From Bacilli bacterium (lineage in GTDB: Bacteria; Bacillota_I; Bacilli_A; RF39; UBA660), in assembly GCA_017544525.1 (NCBI GenBank), contig JAFYEA010000029.1, positions 1-24,364 of the forward strand: DNA of 24,364 bases, written 5' to 3'. The translations under genes and the position numbers were made by a program. The notes below the pieces were generated by a model that ran no database searches, had not been told where the DNA came from, and saw nothing but the letters and a program-made list of their open reading frames with translations. Of this stretch, positions 23,861-24,364 are shown piece by piece. Position 1 is the stretch's first letter. Each line of letters begins with the position of its first letter.

Positions 23861-24364
23861 TTATTGTACACCATTTTTCTTAATAATATCTTCAGCTATA
23901 CTCTTTGGAACTTCTTCATAATGATCAAAAATCATTTGATAAACTCCACGTCCTTGAGTGTTACTTCTTAACACTGTCATATAACCGAACATTTCTGAAA
24001 GTGGAACCATAGCTCTAATAGAGATATCTTTTCCTATACTTTCATTTCCAAGAGGTTTTCCTCTTCTACTTGTCAAGTCTCCCATAACAGTTCCCATAAA
24101 TTCATCTGGAACTCTTACTTCAACATTCATAATTGGTTCTAGAATAACTGGATTACACTTATTCTTAGCTTCTTTTAAAGCCATAGAAGCAGCAATCTTA
24201 AATGCCATTTCGTTAGAGTCTACATCATGGTAAGAACCATCAAATAATGTACACTTAACATCTATCATTGGATATCCTGCTAGTACTCCACCAGCAAGTG
24301 CTTCTTGAAGTCCTTTATCAACAACTGGAATATATTCTCTTGGAACAACTCCACCAACAACTTC
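23861..24364 (-). CDS. fusA: Elongation factor G, C-terminal part
   Basis: The C-terminal 167 residues of EF-G; the gene continues beyond the right edge. The frame is open to base 24364 and reads [20 protein letters not shown], then the domain IV/V signatures [36 protein letters not shown] and [10 protein letters not shown], with [11 protein letters not shown] and the C-terminal segment [23 protein letters not shown] moves the tRNA-mRNA complex on the ribosome, using GTP. The apparent ATG at 24268 is an internal codon, not the start. tuf follows after 96 nt. Confidence 0.98.
   Translation of the reverse strand, partial: EVVGGVVPREYIPVVDKGLQEALAGGVLAGYPMIDVKCTLFDGSYHDVDSNEMAFKIAASMALKEAKNKCNPVILEPIMNVEVRVPDEFMGTVMGDLTSRRGKPLGNESIGKDISIRAMVPLSEMFGYMTVLRSNTQGRGVYQMIFDHYEEVPKSIAEDIIKKNGVQ

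Overview
This is an AT-rich stretch of a low-GC Gram-positive (Bacillota) chromosome. Shine-Dalgarno sites are strong and AGGAGG-like, sigma-A-type promoters are recognisable, and short hairpin-plus-U terminators are common. The gene set (ppdK, tdk, a Xer-type recombinase, comEA/comEC, rpsO-pnp, helD, tuf, fusA) and the protein style suggest an uncultured gut Bacilli / RF39- or Erysipelotrichia-like lineage; that placement is inference. UGA ends several genes here (comEC and the MFS gene, for example), so the standard bacterial code is used rather than the mycoplasma code. All confident genes but one (helD) lie on the minus strand, so the window is described below in plus coordinates but mostly transcribed right to left.

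Left part (1-4225): two small proteins with an N-terminal membrane anchor (the first runs off the edge), an XRE-type regulator preceded by a leader that ends in a terminator hairpin, and pyruvate phosphate dikinase with its own promoter and terminator. Next (4200-6290) is a compact operon: a Xer-type tyrosine recombinase, thymidine kinase and a small protein with a zinc-ribbon-like Cys/His pattern. The recombinase start lacks a ribosome-binding site and may be leaderless. A GNAT acetyltransferase (6438-6974) and the comEA-comEC DNA-uptake pair (7057-9787) follow. At 9873-11825 lies a large secreted surface protein. It carries the Cys and Gln signatures of a thioester (TED) adhesin domain and an NPKTG sortase-like tail.

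Central part (11890-15770): the rpsO-pnp locus, with a structured rpsO leader likely bound by S15, preceded by an MFS-type transporter. Divergent promoters then serve this transporter and the HelD-family RNA polymerase recycling helicase (15894-17933, plus strand).

Right part: a secreted two-domain protein (17951-19159), then the most unusual item in the window, a seven-gene operon (22487 to 19242) between tuf and its own terminator. It encodes five tandem, diverged paralogues of about 115-128 residues with conserved ends and a variable middle, followed by two tandem lipoproteins that are near-duplicates with a localised variable patch. I recognise no known function for either family. The window closes with tuf (own promoter and terminator) and the C-terminal part of fusA, the usual fusA-tuf order. 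I saw no tRNA, rRNA, CRISPR array, insertion sequence or prophage module.
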